Source of the DNA: Sphingobacteriales bacterium 44-15
GTDB taxonomy: Bacteria; Bacteroidota; Bacteroidia; Chitinophagales; Chitinophagaceae
Direction of reading: 5' to 3'
DNA: 39,823 nucleotides
Assembly (NCBI GenBank): GCA_001899685.1
Contig: MKWG01000031.1
Location: 72,569-112,391 of the forward strand
Shown: positions 9,159 to 16,841 of the stretch, piece after piece
Layout of the letters: each line of letters opens with the position of its first letter
Position numbering within the stretch: the first letter of the stretch is position 1
Translations under genes and position numbers: made by a program
Notes under the pieces: model-generated
Database searches by the model: none
The model's input: the letters and a program-made list of their open reading frames with translations, nothing else
Told to the model about the DNA's origin: nothing

Positions 9159-10838
9159 ATGATCAGGAAAATATTTTATATACTCTCGATGTATACAATA
9201 GTTATTGCTTCGGGTAGTTGTACAAAGCTTAATGAACAGGTGTTGGATGAAACCTCCAGCACCGGCTCCACAGAAAAGGAGGTGACAGAAGGGCTGATCG
9301 CTCCTGTATATGCAATTTTACCCGGATTATTTCAGCATACACAGTATTTTGCATTACAGCAAATTTCGACAGACGAAGCTATTCTCCCTTACAGGGGTGG
9401 GACAGACTGGGGTGATAACGGCATCTATATATCGTTGCACAGGCATGAGACTACCAGTGCCGATCCGAATGTGAAGAACGTTTGGAATAATTTAACGCAA
9501 GGTATTTCGCGTGCCATATTAGCCATTAATGCATTGCCCAGCAGCACGGATCCCAGTGCCCAGTTGTTTTTGGCTGAAGCAAGGGGTATGCGGGCTTATT
9601 ATAACCTGTTGTGCCTCGATTTATTCGGAATAGCTTTTCAAAAAGATGATCCCAAAATCAACTCCGTAATCCTGCGTGGTAACGATGCGATTGAGTATAT
9701 TAAATCGGAATTACTGGCAATTGAGCCTATAGTAAAAGACGATACCGGGCCGGGAAGAATTACCAAAGCGGCGGTGTGGGGCTTATTGGCAAGATTGCAT
9801 TTGCAATCTGCAGTATACAGAGATATCTATAGCTCATCTTTCAACTTTACCAATGATGATATGGATAAAGTAATTCAGTACTGCGACCAGATCATTAACT
9901 CCGGTAAATTTGCACTTTCTCCTGAATACTTTGATATATTTGGTGATGCCAACCATACCAATAAAGAGCTGATTTTTGCGATAGATCAAAGAGCCGACCT
10001 GAACGGGCATAACCGCATGGCTTATTTTTCTCTTTCTGGCGATCAATTTCCATTGGCGGCTTATCCTGCAGCTAATGGTACGGATGGTCCGGGTATAACG
10101 CCGGATTTTTATCAAACATGGAAACAGGCTTATGGCGCAAATGATCCGGCTGATATGGACGGAAGGTTTTATAAAAGGAACCTGGATACGACTACTACCT
10201 GTATTGCCGGTGATGCTTTTAATATTGATCGTGGTATATTAAGAGGTCAACAATACGGTTTGATCAGAACCAATGGTGCATTTGAAAAATGCCCTAACGG
10301 TGATTTTAAAGTGGGCAAACTGTATAATGTTACCCGGAACCGTCCCGACTTACCGGTATTCTTTACCGAGCAGATCGATTTTTTAGACTACAGCAATTAC
10401 AACAATGGCTTTCGTGTAGAGAAATATGAATTCAGCCGTGGTTCCTCTAGCGGAAGAAATTTCGGAGAGCATGATATAGTTATCTTACGGCTTGCGGATA
10501 TTTACCTCATGCGTGCAGAAGCAAAGCTCCGCAAAAGTTCAGGCAATGAAGCTGCTGCACTCGCTGATGTAAATACGGTACGTGCTGCCAGAACTGCCAG
10601 AATAGTTCCGCCTGCACTTACCGAAATGAATCTTGACCTGCTATATCGCGAAAGAGGATTCGAGCTCTATTGGGAAGATGTGCGCCGTACCGATATGATC
10701 CGCTTCGGAAAATATGAAGGTACATGGACAGAGAAAAATAACTCAGACACTAAAAAAAGAATTTTCCCCATTCCGCAGAATGCTATTGACGGGGCTTCGA
10801 ATTTGCCCGGTTACCTGATACAGAATGAAGGCTATTAA
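9159..10838 (+). CDS. susD: SusD/RagB-family nutrient-binding outer membrane lipoprotein
   Basis: A 559-residue surface lipoprotein that would cap the SusC barrel and bind its ligand. The N-terminus MIRKIFYILSMYTIVIASGSC is a lipoprotein signal, with the acylated cysteine in ASGSC at about residue 21. TPR-like helices of the SusD fold cover the N-terminal half (AEARGMRAYYNLLCLDLFG; KAAVWGLLARLHLQSAVY). The C-terminal RagB/SusD region has ILRLADIYLMRAEAKLR, LYRERGFELYWEDVRRTDMI and the usual ending KKRIFPIPQNAID. ATG at 9159 is preferred over the in-frame TTG at 9150. It forms a two-gene unit with susC, closed by the terminator at 10861-10895. Confidence 0.95.
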   Translation: MIRKIFYILSMYTIVIASGSCTKLNEQVLDETSSTGSTEKEVTEGLIAPVYAILPGLFQHTQYFALQQISTDEAILPYRGGTDWGDNGIYISLHRHETTSADPNVKNVWNNLTQGISRAILAINALPSSTDPSAQLFLAEARGMRAYYNLLCLDLFGIAFQKDDPKINSVILRGNDAIEYIKSELLAIEPIVKDDTGPGRITKAAVWGLLARLHLQSAVYRDIYSSSFNFTNDDMDKVIQYCDQIINSGKFALSPEYFDIFGDANHTNKELIFAIDQRADLNGHNRMAYFSLSGDQFPLAAYPAANGTDGPGITPDFYQTWKQAYGANDPADMDGRFYKRNLDTTTTCIAGDAFNIDRGILRGQQYGLIRTNGAFEKCPNGDFKVGKLYNVTRNRPDLPVFFTEQIDFLDYSNYNNGFRVEKYEFSRGSSSGRNFGEHDIVILRLADIYLMRAEAKLRKSSGNEAAALADVNTVRAARTARIVPPALTEMNLDLLYRERGFELYWEDVRRTDMIRFGKYEGTWTEKNNSDTKKRIFPIPQNAIDGASNLPGYLIQNEGY

Positions 10839-10860
10839 AACAGGAATATATTCAATTTAC

Positions 10861-10895
10861 AACCGGAGAAGCTTTACTGTTTCTCCGGTTTTTTT
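10861..10895 (+). terminator. Intrinsic terminator of susCD
   Basis: AACCGGAGAA and TTCTCCGGTT form a perfect 10-base stem around a 10-base loop. The stem runs directly into a run of seven T. It lies 22 bases after the susD stop. Confidence 0.9.
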
Positions 10896-11005
10896 ATGAC
10901 TGTTCCCTCATTATACATCGTACAATGGCTTCCCGGTCTCACCAGTGCATAAAAATCTGTTTGGGTCTCCCGGCAATATTAGTAAACCCGGAAAATACCT
11001 TTGTA

Positions 11006-11056
11006 AACCTGTAAGGTTCACAGCACAGCTATTCGCCCCGGCAAATCTTATAGGTT
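11006..11056. repeat. Pair of short palindromic repeats AACCTgtaAGGTT / AATCTtatAGGTT
   Basis: Two copies of a 13-base palindromic unit, at 11006-11018 and 11044-11056, sit in the gap after susD. Such AAACCTtAtAGGTTT-type units are common as dispersed intergenic repeats in Bacteroidota genomes (recollection, not searched). The frame crossing them on the minus strand (10911-11318) is judged spurious. Confidence 0.45.
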
Positions 11057-11095
11057 CCGCCCCGGTCTGAAGAATACGGAGAGCCTGAACTATTT

Positions 11096-11517
11096 TAGCC
11101 ACGGTTATAATTAGGGGTTGTTGAATAACTGGCGAGGCCTCATAGATTTGAGAAAAAGGAGTAGATAGCCACCAATTCCAGCGCCCCGCGGAACGCGGGA
11201 ATTCGTGGCTATCTCTTAAAAAGTTACAAGAAGAATTGTTTGTTGTACAGAATGCACGAATATGTAGGGTGGATTTATAAAAAATCTTAAGAGAATTATC
11301 TGTTTTTGGGGTGTACAATTTGGTTTGGCGGCATCATTGTTGCAAAATTTTTGTGAGAATTATTTGAAAAGACCTGCAGTTATCAGGCACAAAATACGCG
11401 GCCGTTAAACAGCAAGCCCTAATTAATTCAATCTTTGCTTTATAACTGACGTTTTTTACATGAAATCAGTCATTTGACTGACGTAATTTATAAGGGTTAA
11501 GACAGCATCCGTGGCTA
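11096..11517. repeat. Nested inverted-repeat element with a central 52-base hairpin
   Basis: The core is a hairpin at 11163-11214: AGATAGCCAC pairs with GTGGCTATCT, then AATTCC with GGAATT and GCG with CGC, with single mismatches between. TAGCCACGG at 11096-11104 and CCGTGGCTA at 11509-11517 form an outer inverted pair from the same word. The TAGCCAC/CCACGAATT motif resembles dispersed Bacteroidota intergenic repeats. No coding potential is convincing between them, and no exact target-site duplication was found, so calling it a MITE would be speculative. Confidence 0.45.
11445..11484. promoter_or_regulatory. Candidate operator: direct and inverted ACTGACGT/TCAGTCA motifs
   Basis: ACTGACGT occurs twice in direct orientation (11445-11452, 11477-11484). 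Between them TCAGTCA-TT-TGACTGA forms a 7-2-7 palindrome (11466-11481). The cluster lies about 85 bases before the secreted hypothetical gene at 11570. No known regulator matches it; it may also be repeat debris, since similar sequence occurs at 33473. Confidence 0.3.
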
Positions 11518-11569
11518 TTATTTTAATAATTTACACTTGACATACTTTCACTTTAAACAGTCCATACTT

Positions 11570-12343
11570 ATGCGAAATATTCCCGTTTGGTTAGTGATGG
11601 CAACTTTATCACTCCGGGTAAACGCGCAAACGCCAAAGATCCCCGATGCTTATTTCAGGGATAGTTTTGGCGTATTGGTACAGAAAGCAAAAATCGTGTT
11701 GAGCCATGCTTACATGGTTCAGCAGCTTGTGTCTGAAACGGATACTATTCCCGGCTGGGAAGGTTTCCCGGTGAAATTATATGCATATAAAACGGGCAAT
11801 GACCTTTATACAGGAAAGCCAAAAACAGGAAAAGTATACCTCTTAAATCCTTCCCCTGAAAAGCTGGCTATATGGGTGGCCAACGCCTGCTGGACTGCAA
11901 AACATAGTCTGGATACGGTATATACTTATCAGTTGTTGAAATGGATTGACGGGCAGTCCAACGCACAATTCCCGGTAAAGGGTGTAGTGTACGAAGATCA
12001 GTATACCAGGGATTTCCAGGAGCCTTATGTTTTTAAAGACGGCGTAACAGTGTATATCAAAGACAGCACGATGTGGCCAAAAGATAAAACCTGCACCCCG
12101 GAACAGCTCGGTTTTTATTTGCGTATTACCAATGAAGATCTAAAGCCGCAAACCGGCCAGTATGCACGTATCAGCAGCACCACCCGTGAAGACTATAAAG
12201 CTAACGGAGGCACGGAAGATACCGGGAGCAAAGACGACCGCAAACAAATATGGCTGGAAGTGGTCCGTGAGCTATATAAACAAGCATGGCATTCAGATCA
12301 CAATGAGCTCATTGAAATGTGGGCAAAGAGGCATTTGGAGTAA
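11570..12343 (+). CDS. Secreted protein of unknown function
   Basis: A 257-residue protein that I do not recognise. A Sec signal is clear: MRNIPVWLVMATLSLRVNAQ, with cleavage likely after VNA. The mature part is hydrophilic and tryptophan- and tyrosine-rich, with segments such as GKVYLLNPSPEKLAIW and LLKWIDGQSNAQFPVKG, so it is probably a soluble periplasmic or secreted domain. There is no lipobox, transmembrane segment or CxxCH. The ATG at 11570 is chosen because the signal peptide begins there; a TTG 33 bases upstream is in frame but unlikely. It stands alone between a repeat-rich spacer and the convergent xth gene. Base usage matches its neighbours. It could be specific to this lineage. 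Confidence 0.75.
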   Translation: MRNIPVWLVMATLSLRVNAQTPKIPDAYFRDSFGVLVQKAKIVLSHAYMVQQLVSETDTIPGWEGFPVKLYAYKTGNDLYTGKPKTGKVYLLNPSPEKLAIWVANACWTAKHSLDTVYTYQLLKWIDGQSNAQFPVKGVVYEDQYTRDFQEPYVFKDGVTVYIKDSTMWPKDKTCTPEQLGFYLRITNEDLKPQTGQYARISSTTREDYKANGGTEDTGSKDDRKQIWLEVVRELYKQAWHSDHNELIEMWAKRHLE

Positions 12344-12468
12344 TTGTTTTTTCCATTCATTATTGAGAGACATTATAATGAAGAAAATCATTGGGATGGT
12401 CTTATCCTGGTAATCCCTTTCCGGATAACAGTAAAGGAGCTAACAAATTATTCTAAACAAATATCTCC

Positions 12469-13236
12469 TTACCTCTTTATCTCCACATATACCGGGCAAT
12501 GATCGCTGTGCTTTACATCGGGGAATATTTCGGCATCTGTTAGCCTGTCCCTTAAACTTTCCGTTACATTGATATAATCAATTCTCCAGCCCTTGTTGTT
12601 TAGCCGCACGCTGGGAAATCGCTGGCTCCACCAGCTATACCGGTGCGGTTCGGGGTGAAATTCCCGGAAGCTGTCTACCCATTTGCTATCAAAATATTTG
12701 TCCATCCAGGCTCTTTCCTCCGGAAGGAAGCCTGATGATTTTTTGTTGCCTTTGGGATCATGTATGTCTATTTCCCTGTGCGCAATATTGTAGTCGCCGC
12801 AGAGGATCAGGTTGGGAATGGTTTTGCGCAGGCTTTCAAGATAAATGAAAAACTCGTCCAGCCATTCGTATTTAAAATTTTGTCTTTCCTCGCCACTGGT
12901 GCCTGAAGGGAAATATGCATTGATCAGCCTTATATCACCGAAGTCGAGCTGGATCACCCTGCCTTCGTCATCGCTTACTTTGTGGCCTGTACCAAATACG
13001 ATATTATCAGGAACTATCCTGGAAAAGACAGCTACGCCGCTATATCCTTTTTTCTGCGCGCTGTACCAATAGTCTGAATAGCCAAGCGCATTGAAAACCG
13101 AATAATCAATGTTCTCTTTCATTGCTTTGGTTTCCTGTACACAGATAATATCTGCCGGATCTGTTTTCAGCCATTCGAGGAAGCCTTTGCTGATCGCTGC
13201 GCGGATACCGTTGACATTGTAAGAAATGATACGCAT
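12469..13236 (-). CDS. xth: Exodeoxyribonuclease III (AP endonuclease family)
   Basis: A 255-residue cytoplasmic DNA repair enzyme of the exonuclease-endonuclease-phosphatase superfamily. It cuts at abasic sites and trims 3' ends in base excision repair. Motifs in order: MRIISYNVNGIRAA (Asn7), VQETKA (catalytic Glu near 35), CGDYNIAHREIDIHDP, WRIDYINV, and the C-terminal SDHCPVYVEI with the Asp-His pair. Length and start fit the ExoA/Xth type exactly. It is transcribed alone on the minus strand, convergent with the secreted hypothetical gene. The 125 bases between the two hold only a weak AAGGAG/CTCCTT inverted repeat with a long loop. Its upstream side holds intergenic repeats rather than a clear promoter. 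Confidence 0.95.
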   Translation of the reverse strand: MRIISYNVNGIRAAISKGFLEWLKTDPADIICVQETKAMKENIDYSVFNALGYSDYWYSAQKKGYSGVAVFSRIVPDNIVFGTGHKVSDDEGRVIQLDFGDIRLINAYFPSGTSGEERQNFKYEWLDEFFIYLESLRKTIPNLILCGDYNIAHREIDIHDPKGNKKSSGFLPEERAWMDKYFDSKWVDSFREFHPEPHRYSWWSQRFPSVRLNNKGWRIDYINVTESLRDRLTDAEIFPDVKHSDHCPVYVEIKR

Positions 13237-13277
13237 TTTGCTGTTTTGTTTGCCGCAAGATAATATAATACCGGGGT

Positions 13278-13405
13278 TTCACGCGGCGGGCGCAAAGAAG
13301 CAGCGACGCAAAGAAAAACATCGCTGCGCTCATTATACCGTAGCGATCGCTGCGAGAATTGTATTTCCCGCAAAGAAAGCAAAGCCCGCAAAGGAAATCC
13401 TTTTT
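13278..13405. repeat. GCAAAGA-type dispersed intergenic repeat with a cruciform-prone core
   Basis: TTCACGC opens the block, followed by several CGCAAAGA words, including CCGCAAAGAAAGCAAAGC at 13368-13385. That 18-base string recurs exactly at 20457-20474 after pdxH, also preceded by TTTTCACGC. In the middle, AGCGATCGCT (13342-13351) is a perfect palindrome, and ATCGCT/AGCGAT form a further pair around 13318-13347. No gene is seen here. Confidence 0.6.
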
Positions 13406-13410
13406 GCAAC

Positions 13411-13453
13411 AATAGACGACAAACGATAAACGACAGATGAGAGACGACAGACC
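13411..13453 (+). repeat. ACGA-rich tandem-like repeat (copy 1)
   Basis: Degenerate 7-8 base units (AGACGAC, AAACGAT, AAACGAC, GAGACGAC) follow each other. The same word family recurs at 16727-16770, 35081-35137 and 35838-35865. It lies between the xth and asmA-like genes, upstream of both. Confidence 0.5.
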
Positions 13454-13507
13454 TTTTGCGTACCTGAAACCTGAAACTTGTCCAAAAATGTTTCCTGCAG
13501 CGCTTGC

Positions 13508-13536
13508 TTGCCGGATTTAATTAAACGGTAATTTTG
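13508..13536 (+). promoter_or_regulatory. Bacteroidota-type promoter for the AsmA-family gene
   Basis: TAATTTTG at 13529-13536 matches the -7 box TAnnTTTG of the Bacteroidota primary sigma factor. A TTG at 13508-13510, 18 bases upstream, could serve as the -33 element. The ATG at 13555 would then have a leader of only about 12 bases. Confidence 0.5.
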
Positions 13537-13554
13537 CTGCCGTATCTTTTTATC

Positions 13555-16500
13555 ATGCAAAAGCCGAAGAAAAGTATTTTATTCAAAATCCTGAAGATAT
13601 CAGGGATATCCGTAGCTGCTGTACTTGCTTTACTTTTCATTCTGCCTTACTTATTCCCGGATACTATTGCTTCAAAAGTAAAGCAATGGGTGAACGGCGC
13701 TATCACCAGCAAGCTGGAATTTTCAAATGCAAGGCTCTCTTTTTTTAATCACTTTCCTTCGCTTACGCTTACCTTACAGGATATAAGCCTTACCGGCTCA
13801 GCGCCATTTGAAAAAGATACGCTGGTATCAGCTAAACAATTGTCCTTCGGGATCGATCTTTCCTCTCTTTTCTCAGAGTCTGTCAGGATCAACCAGATCT
13901 TTCTTACCGGGGCAAATATTGACGTAAAAGTTGATGCGCTTGGTAATGCCAACTATAATGTTTATCGCTCTGACGCCGCTGCCGCCACGGATACTTCAAC
14001 CTCGGGAGCAGGTCTTCGTCTTGAAAGTATTGTCATAGAAAACAGTGATCTTCGTTACAGTGATCTTTCTGTACCGTTAACAATGAGTGCGGAAAACCTT
14101 AATTATACAGGCAGCGGAGACCTGTCGAAAGCAGTATTTGATCTGTCTACGCGCCTGTCTGCAGACGCTTTCAGCTTTACATATGCAGGGGAATCCTATA
14201 TTAATCAAAAGCAGTTGCGGGCAAAGCTTGTTACTAAAGTAAATACGAAGTCGCTGGCGCTGGTATTTGAAAAGAACCGTATCCGTATCAATAAGCTTCC
14301 CGTACAGTTCAGCGGAACGTTTGATTTCCTCCAGAGCGGCTATAATATGGACCTGCAACTGGATGCCCGCAAAACAACATTAGAAAATATTATTACGGCA
14401 ATCCCGCCCGATCTCACCGGCTGGCTTGATAATACGAAAGTAAAAGGAGATGCAGTTTTTAATATACGGCTTAAAGGAAAATATATTGCAGAAACCAATA
14501 CAATGCCCGACCTGCAGCTTGGCTTGAAAGTGCGGGAGGGATATATTGCTTATAAAGGAGCTCCGTACCCGGTGGAGAATATGTTTTTAAACCTGGAAGC
14601 CAGGCTGCCTTCCCTGAATACGGACAGCCTGGATATACAGATTGACTCGCTGTATTTTACTGTTGACAAAGGATATTGCAGCATTATATCCCATACCACA
14701 GGACTGGAACAGCCTTATATTGCAGCCACGGTTAAAGCTGACCTTGATCTCGAAAAGTGGGATAAAGCCATCGGTCTGAATGATATGGAGCTGAGGGGGC
14801 AATGCAATATAGACCTTCATGCAAAAGGGCAATTCCGCAAAGGACAAAATCCTGACCGGTGGCGAAAAGATATTATTGTTACAGGCATCCCCTCTTTTAC
14901 GCTTTCGTCGTCTGTGCATAATGGTTACTTCAGGTATGCTTCCCTGCCGGAGGCGGTGCATGATATCAGCTTCGGCGTGCGCAGCTCATGCCCCGACAGC
15001 AATTACCGGCACGTACAGCTGGAAATAGATAACATTAATCTTACCGCGCTTAAGAATGTTATAAAAGGGTATATCAGGATCACTGATCCCGAAAACCTGC
15101 ATGTTGACGCTGACCTTTCCGGGAATATTCATTTGAAAGATATTGCACAATGCATTCCTGTTGAAAACCTGAATTTGTCAGGCGATATACTTGTTGATGT
15201 AAAGATCAATGGCATTTACAATAAAGAGAAAAAACTTTTCCCGGTAACGAAAGCAAAACTGAGCATAACGGATGCGGAGATACTGACCGGTTATTATCCT
15301 CATCCTGTTACGCGCATCAATGTGCTGACAGAGATAGAGAATGCAGATGGCAGCCTGTCGGGCACCAGCGTTGTTGTTCACCCGGTGAGCTTTGAATTTG
15401 AAGGACAGCCGTTTACTATACAGGCCAACCTTAAAAATCCTGAAGACCTGGAATATAAGATCGCATCCAATGGCACTATCGACCTGGGAAAGATCTACCG
15501 GGTATTTGCAGTAAAGGGTTATGATGCTTCGGGTTTTCTAAGTGCTAATATTGCTTTAAAAGGTAAACAAAGTGATGCTGCTGCGGGACGGTACCATTTG
15601 CTGGTCAACTCCGGTCAGCTCCGGCTCAAAGAGGTGGCATTACGTATGGAGGCATTTCCCAAAGCTTTCAATATACATTCAGGTGTTTTCCGCTTTCAGC
15701 AGGATAAAATGTGGTTTGATGAGTTTAAGTCAAATTACGGAACATCTTCACTGGTACTGAACGGGTATCTTGAAAATGTCATCAATTATGTGGTACAAAA
15801 TGATGCTGTACTGAAAGGTAAATTAACGCTGACCGCTGATCGCGTTAACCTCAATGAGTTCACTGCTTTTGAAGCGCCGGCGGATACTGCAACTGTAGCC
15901 GCTGCTGATACTGCGGGCGCCGGTGTGATAATGATCCCGAAAAATGTATCACTGGTACTTGCAGCGAATGCGAAAGAAGTGCATTATAATGATGTTGCCA
16001 TAAATGATTTCAAAGGACAGTTATGGATTGACCAGGGAAAGGTACAGTTAAAAGAAACCGGTTTCCGCCTTGCGGGCGCCACTTTTATGATGGATGCTTT
16101 TTATGAAGGCATAACACCCTATAAAGGATCCTTTGATTTTAAGGTTAAAGCCGATTCCTTCTCCATTGCAAAAGCCTACAATGACATACCGATGTTCAGG
16201 GAGATGGCTTCTTCAGCTTCGGGAGTGCAGGGCATTGTAGGAATGGATTATTCACTCTCCGGGCGGCTTGATCAGAATATGTACCCCATATATCCTTCCC
16301 TTAAAGGAGGCGGTGTGCTGACCCTTAAAAAAGTGAAATTAAAAGGGTTTAAATTAATGAATGCCGTAAGCCACAGCGCTGACTATGCTGCATTAAAAGA
16401 CCCCGACCTGTCGGGAATAAACCTGAAAACAACCATCAGCAATAATGTCATTACGCTTGATCGGGTAAAGCTTCGTATTGCCGGTTTGCGCCCGCGTTTT

Positions 16501-16734
16501 GAAGGGCAGGTGAGCATGGATGGGGAGTTGAATATCAAGGGGAGGATAGGTCTTCCGCCATTAGGCATTATTGGTATACCATTTACTGTCTCAGGTACCA
16601 GTGAAGATCCTGTTGTAAAGCTGAAAAGAGATAAAACGGGGAAAGTGCTACAGGAAAAGGAAGACACCGAAGAAGCCGGCGAAAGTGAGCCTGCTGCTGT
16701 TCCGGTTGCTCCTCAGGAAAAAAACGAGAGGTGA
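13555..16734 (+). CDS. AsmA-family envelope protein
   Basis: A 1059-residue protein with one N-terminal membrane anchor (ISGISVAAVLALLFILPYLF, about residues 15-35) and a long beta-rich periplasmic part. The AsmA N-terminal signature follows the anchor: INGAITSKLEF-like text (VNGAITSKLEF), then FFNHFPSLTLTLQDISLTG. Repeated DUF3971/AsmA_2-like strands fill the middle, and the C-terminal AsmA region has GGVLTLKKVKLKGFKLMNAV and GRIGLPPLGIIGIPFTVSGT. AsmA-like proteins are bridge-like lipid transporters that affect outer-membrane homeostasis; that role is inferred here from the family. The tail after residue 1025 is acidic and proline-rich, probably disordered. ATG 13555 follows a good -7 box. 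The stop codon merges into the repeat at 16727-16770. Confidence 0.88.
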   Translation: MQKPKKSILFKILKISGISVAAVLALLFILPYLFPDTIASKVKQWVNGAITSKLEFSNARLSFFNHFPSLTLTLQDISLTGSAPFEKDTLVSAKQLSFGIDLSSLFSESVRINQIFLTGANIDVKVDALGNANYNVYRSDAAAATDTSTSGAGLRLESIVIENSDLRYSDLSVPLTMSAENLNYTGSGDLSKAVFDLSTRLSADAFSFTYAGESYINQKQLRAKLVTKVNTKSLALVFEKNRIRINKLPVQFSGTFDFLQSGYNMDLQLDARKTTLENIITAIPPDLTGWLDNTKVKGDAVFNIRLKGKYIAETNTMPDLQLGLKVREGYIAYKGAPYPVENMFLNLEARLPSLNTDSLDIQIDSLYFTVDKGYCSIISHTTGLEQPYIAATVKADLDLEKWDKAIGLNDMELRGQCNIDLHAKGQFRKGQNPDRWRKDIIVTGIPSFTLSSSVHNGYFRYASLPEAVHDISFGVRSSCPDSNYRHVQLEIDNINLTALKNVIKGYIRITDPENLHVDADLSGNIHLKDIAQCIPVENLNLSGDILVDVKINGIYNKEKKLFPVTKAKLSITDAEILTGYYPHPVTRINVLTEIENADGSLSGTSVVVHPVSFEFEGQPFTIQANLKNPEDLEYKIASNGTIDLGKIYRVFAVKGYDASGFLSANIALKGKQSDAAAGRYHLLVNSGQLRLKEVALRMEAFPKAFNIHSGVFRFQQDKMWFDEFKSNYGTSSLVLNGYLENVINYVVQNDAVLKGKLTLTADRVNLNEFTAFEAPADTATVAAADTAGAGVIMIPKNVSLVLAANAKEVHYNDVAINDFKGQLWIDQGKVQLKETGFRLAGATFMMDAFYEGITPYKGSFDFKVKADSFSIAKAYNDIPMFREMASSASGVQGIVGMDYSLSGRLDQNMYPIYPSLKGGGVLTLKKVKLKGFKLMNAVSHSADYAALKDPDLSGINLKTTISNNVITLDRVKLRIAGLRPRFEGQVSMDGELNIKGRIGLPPLGIIGIPFTVSGTSEDPVVKLKRDKTGKVLQEKEDTEEAGESEPAAVPVAPQEKNER

Positions 16735-16770
16735 GACGATAGACGTAGGCGATAAGCGTGGGAGGGTAAC
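16727..16770 (+). repeat. GTGAGACGATAGACG-type repeat abutting a stop codon (copy 2)
   Basis: GAGAGGTGAGACGATAGACG continues directly out of the AsmA-family gene; its TGA stop (16732-16734) is part of the repeat. The same arrangement is seen at the SCO stop (35133). The rest of the gap to 16841 holds no gene. Confidence 0.55.
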
Positions 16771-16841
16771 AAAAGTATAAGGATGGGGGCTGAGAGCTGT
16801 TGCCGGTCGCAAGAATAAAGGGAATTTGAGATATGCCCACT

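Noticed and set aside
10911-11318. Minus-strand frame of 135 codons after susD
   Set aside because: It runs through the TAGCCAC hairpin and the AACCT/AGGTT repeats, has no start context and resembles no protein.
12344-12468. AAGGAG/CTCCTT inverted repeat between the hypothetical gene and xth
   Set aside because: The loop is about 30 bases long and there is no T-run, so it is not called as a terminator.
13411-13453. ACGA-rich tract considered as a CRISPR-like array
   Set aside because: Units are 7-8 bases, degenerate and without spacers of constant size; no cas genes are present.
13106-13560. Several overlapping small frames between xth and the AsmA-family gene
   Set aside because: They lie on GCAAAGA and ACGA repeats and partly overlap xth and the AsmA promoter.
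14077-14358. Minus-strand frames within the AsmA-family gene
   Set aside because: They are antisense shadows of a clear 1059-residue coding sequence.
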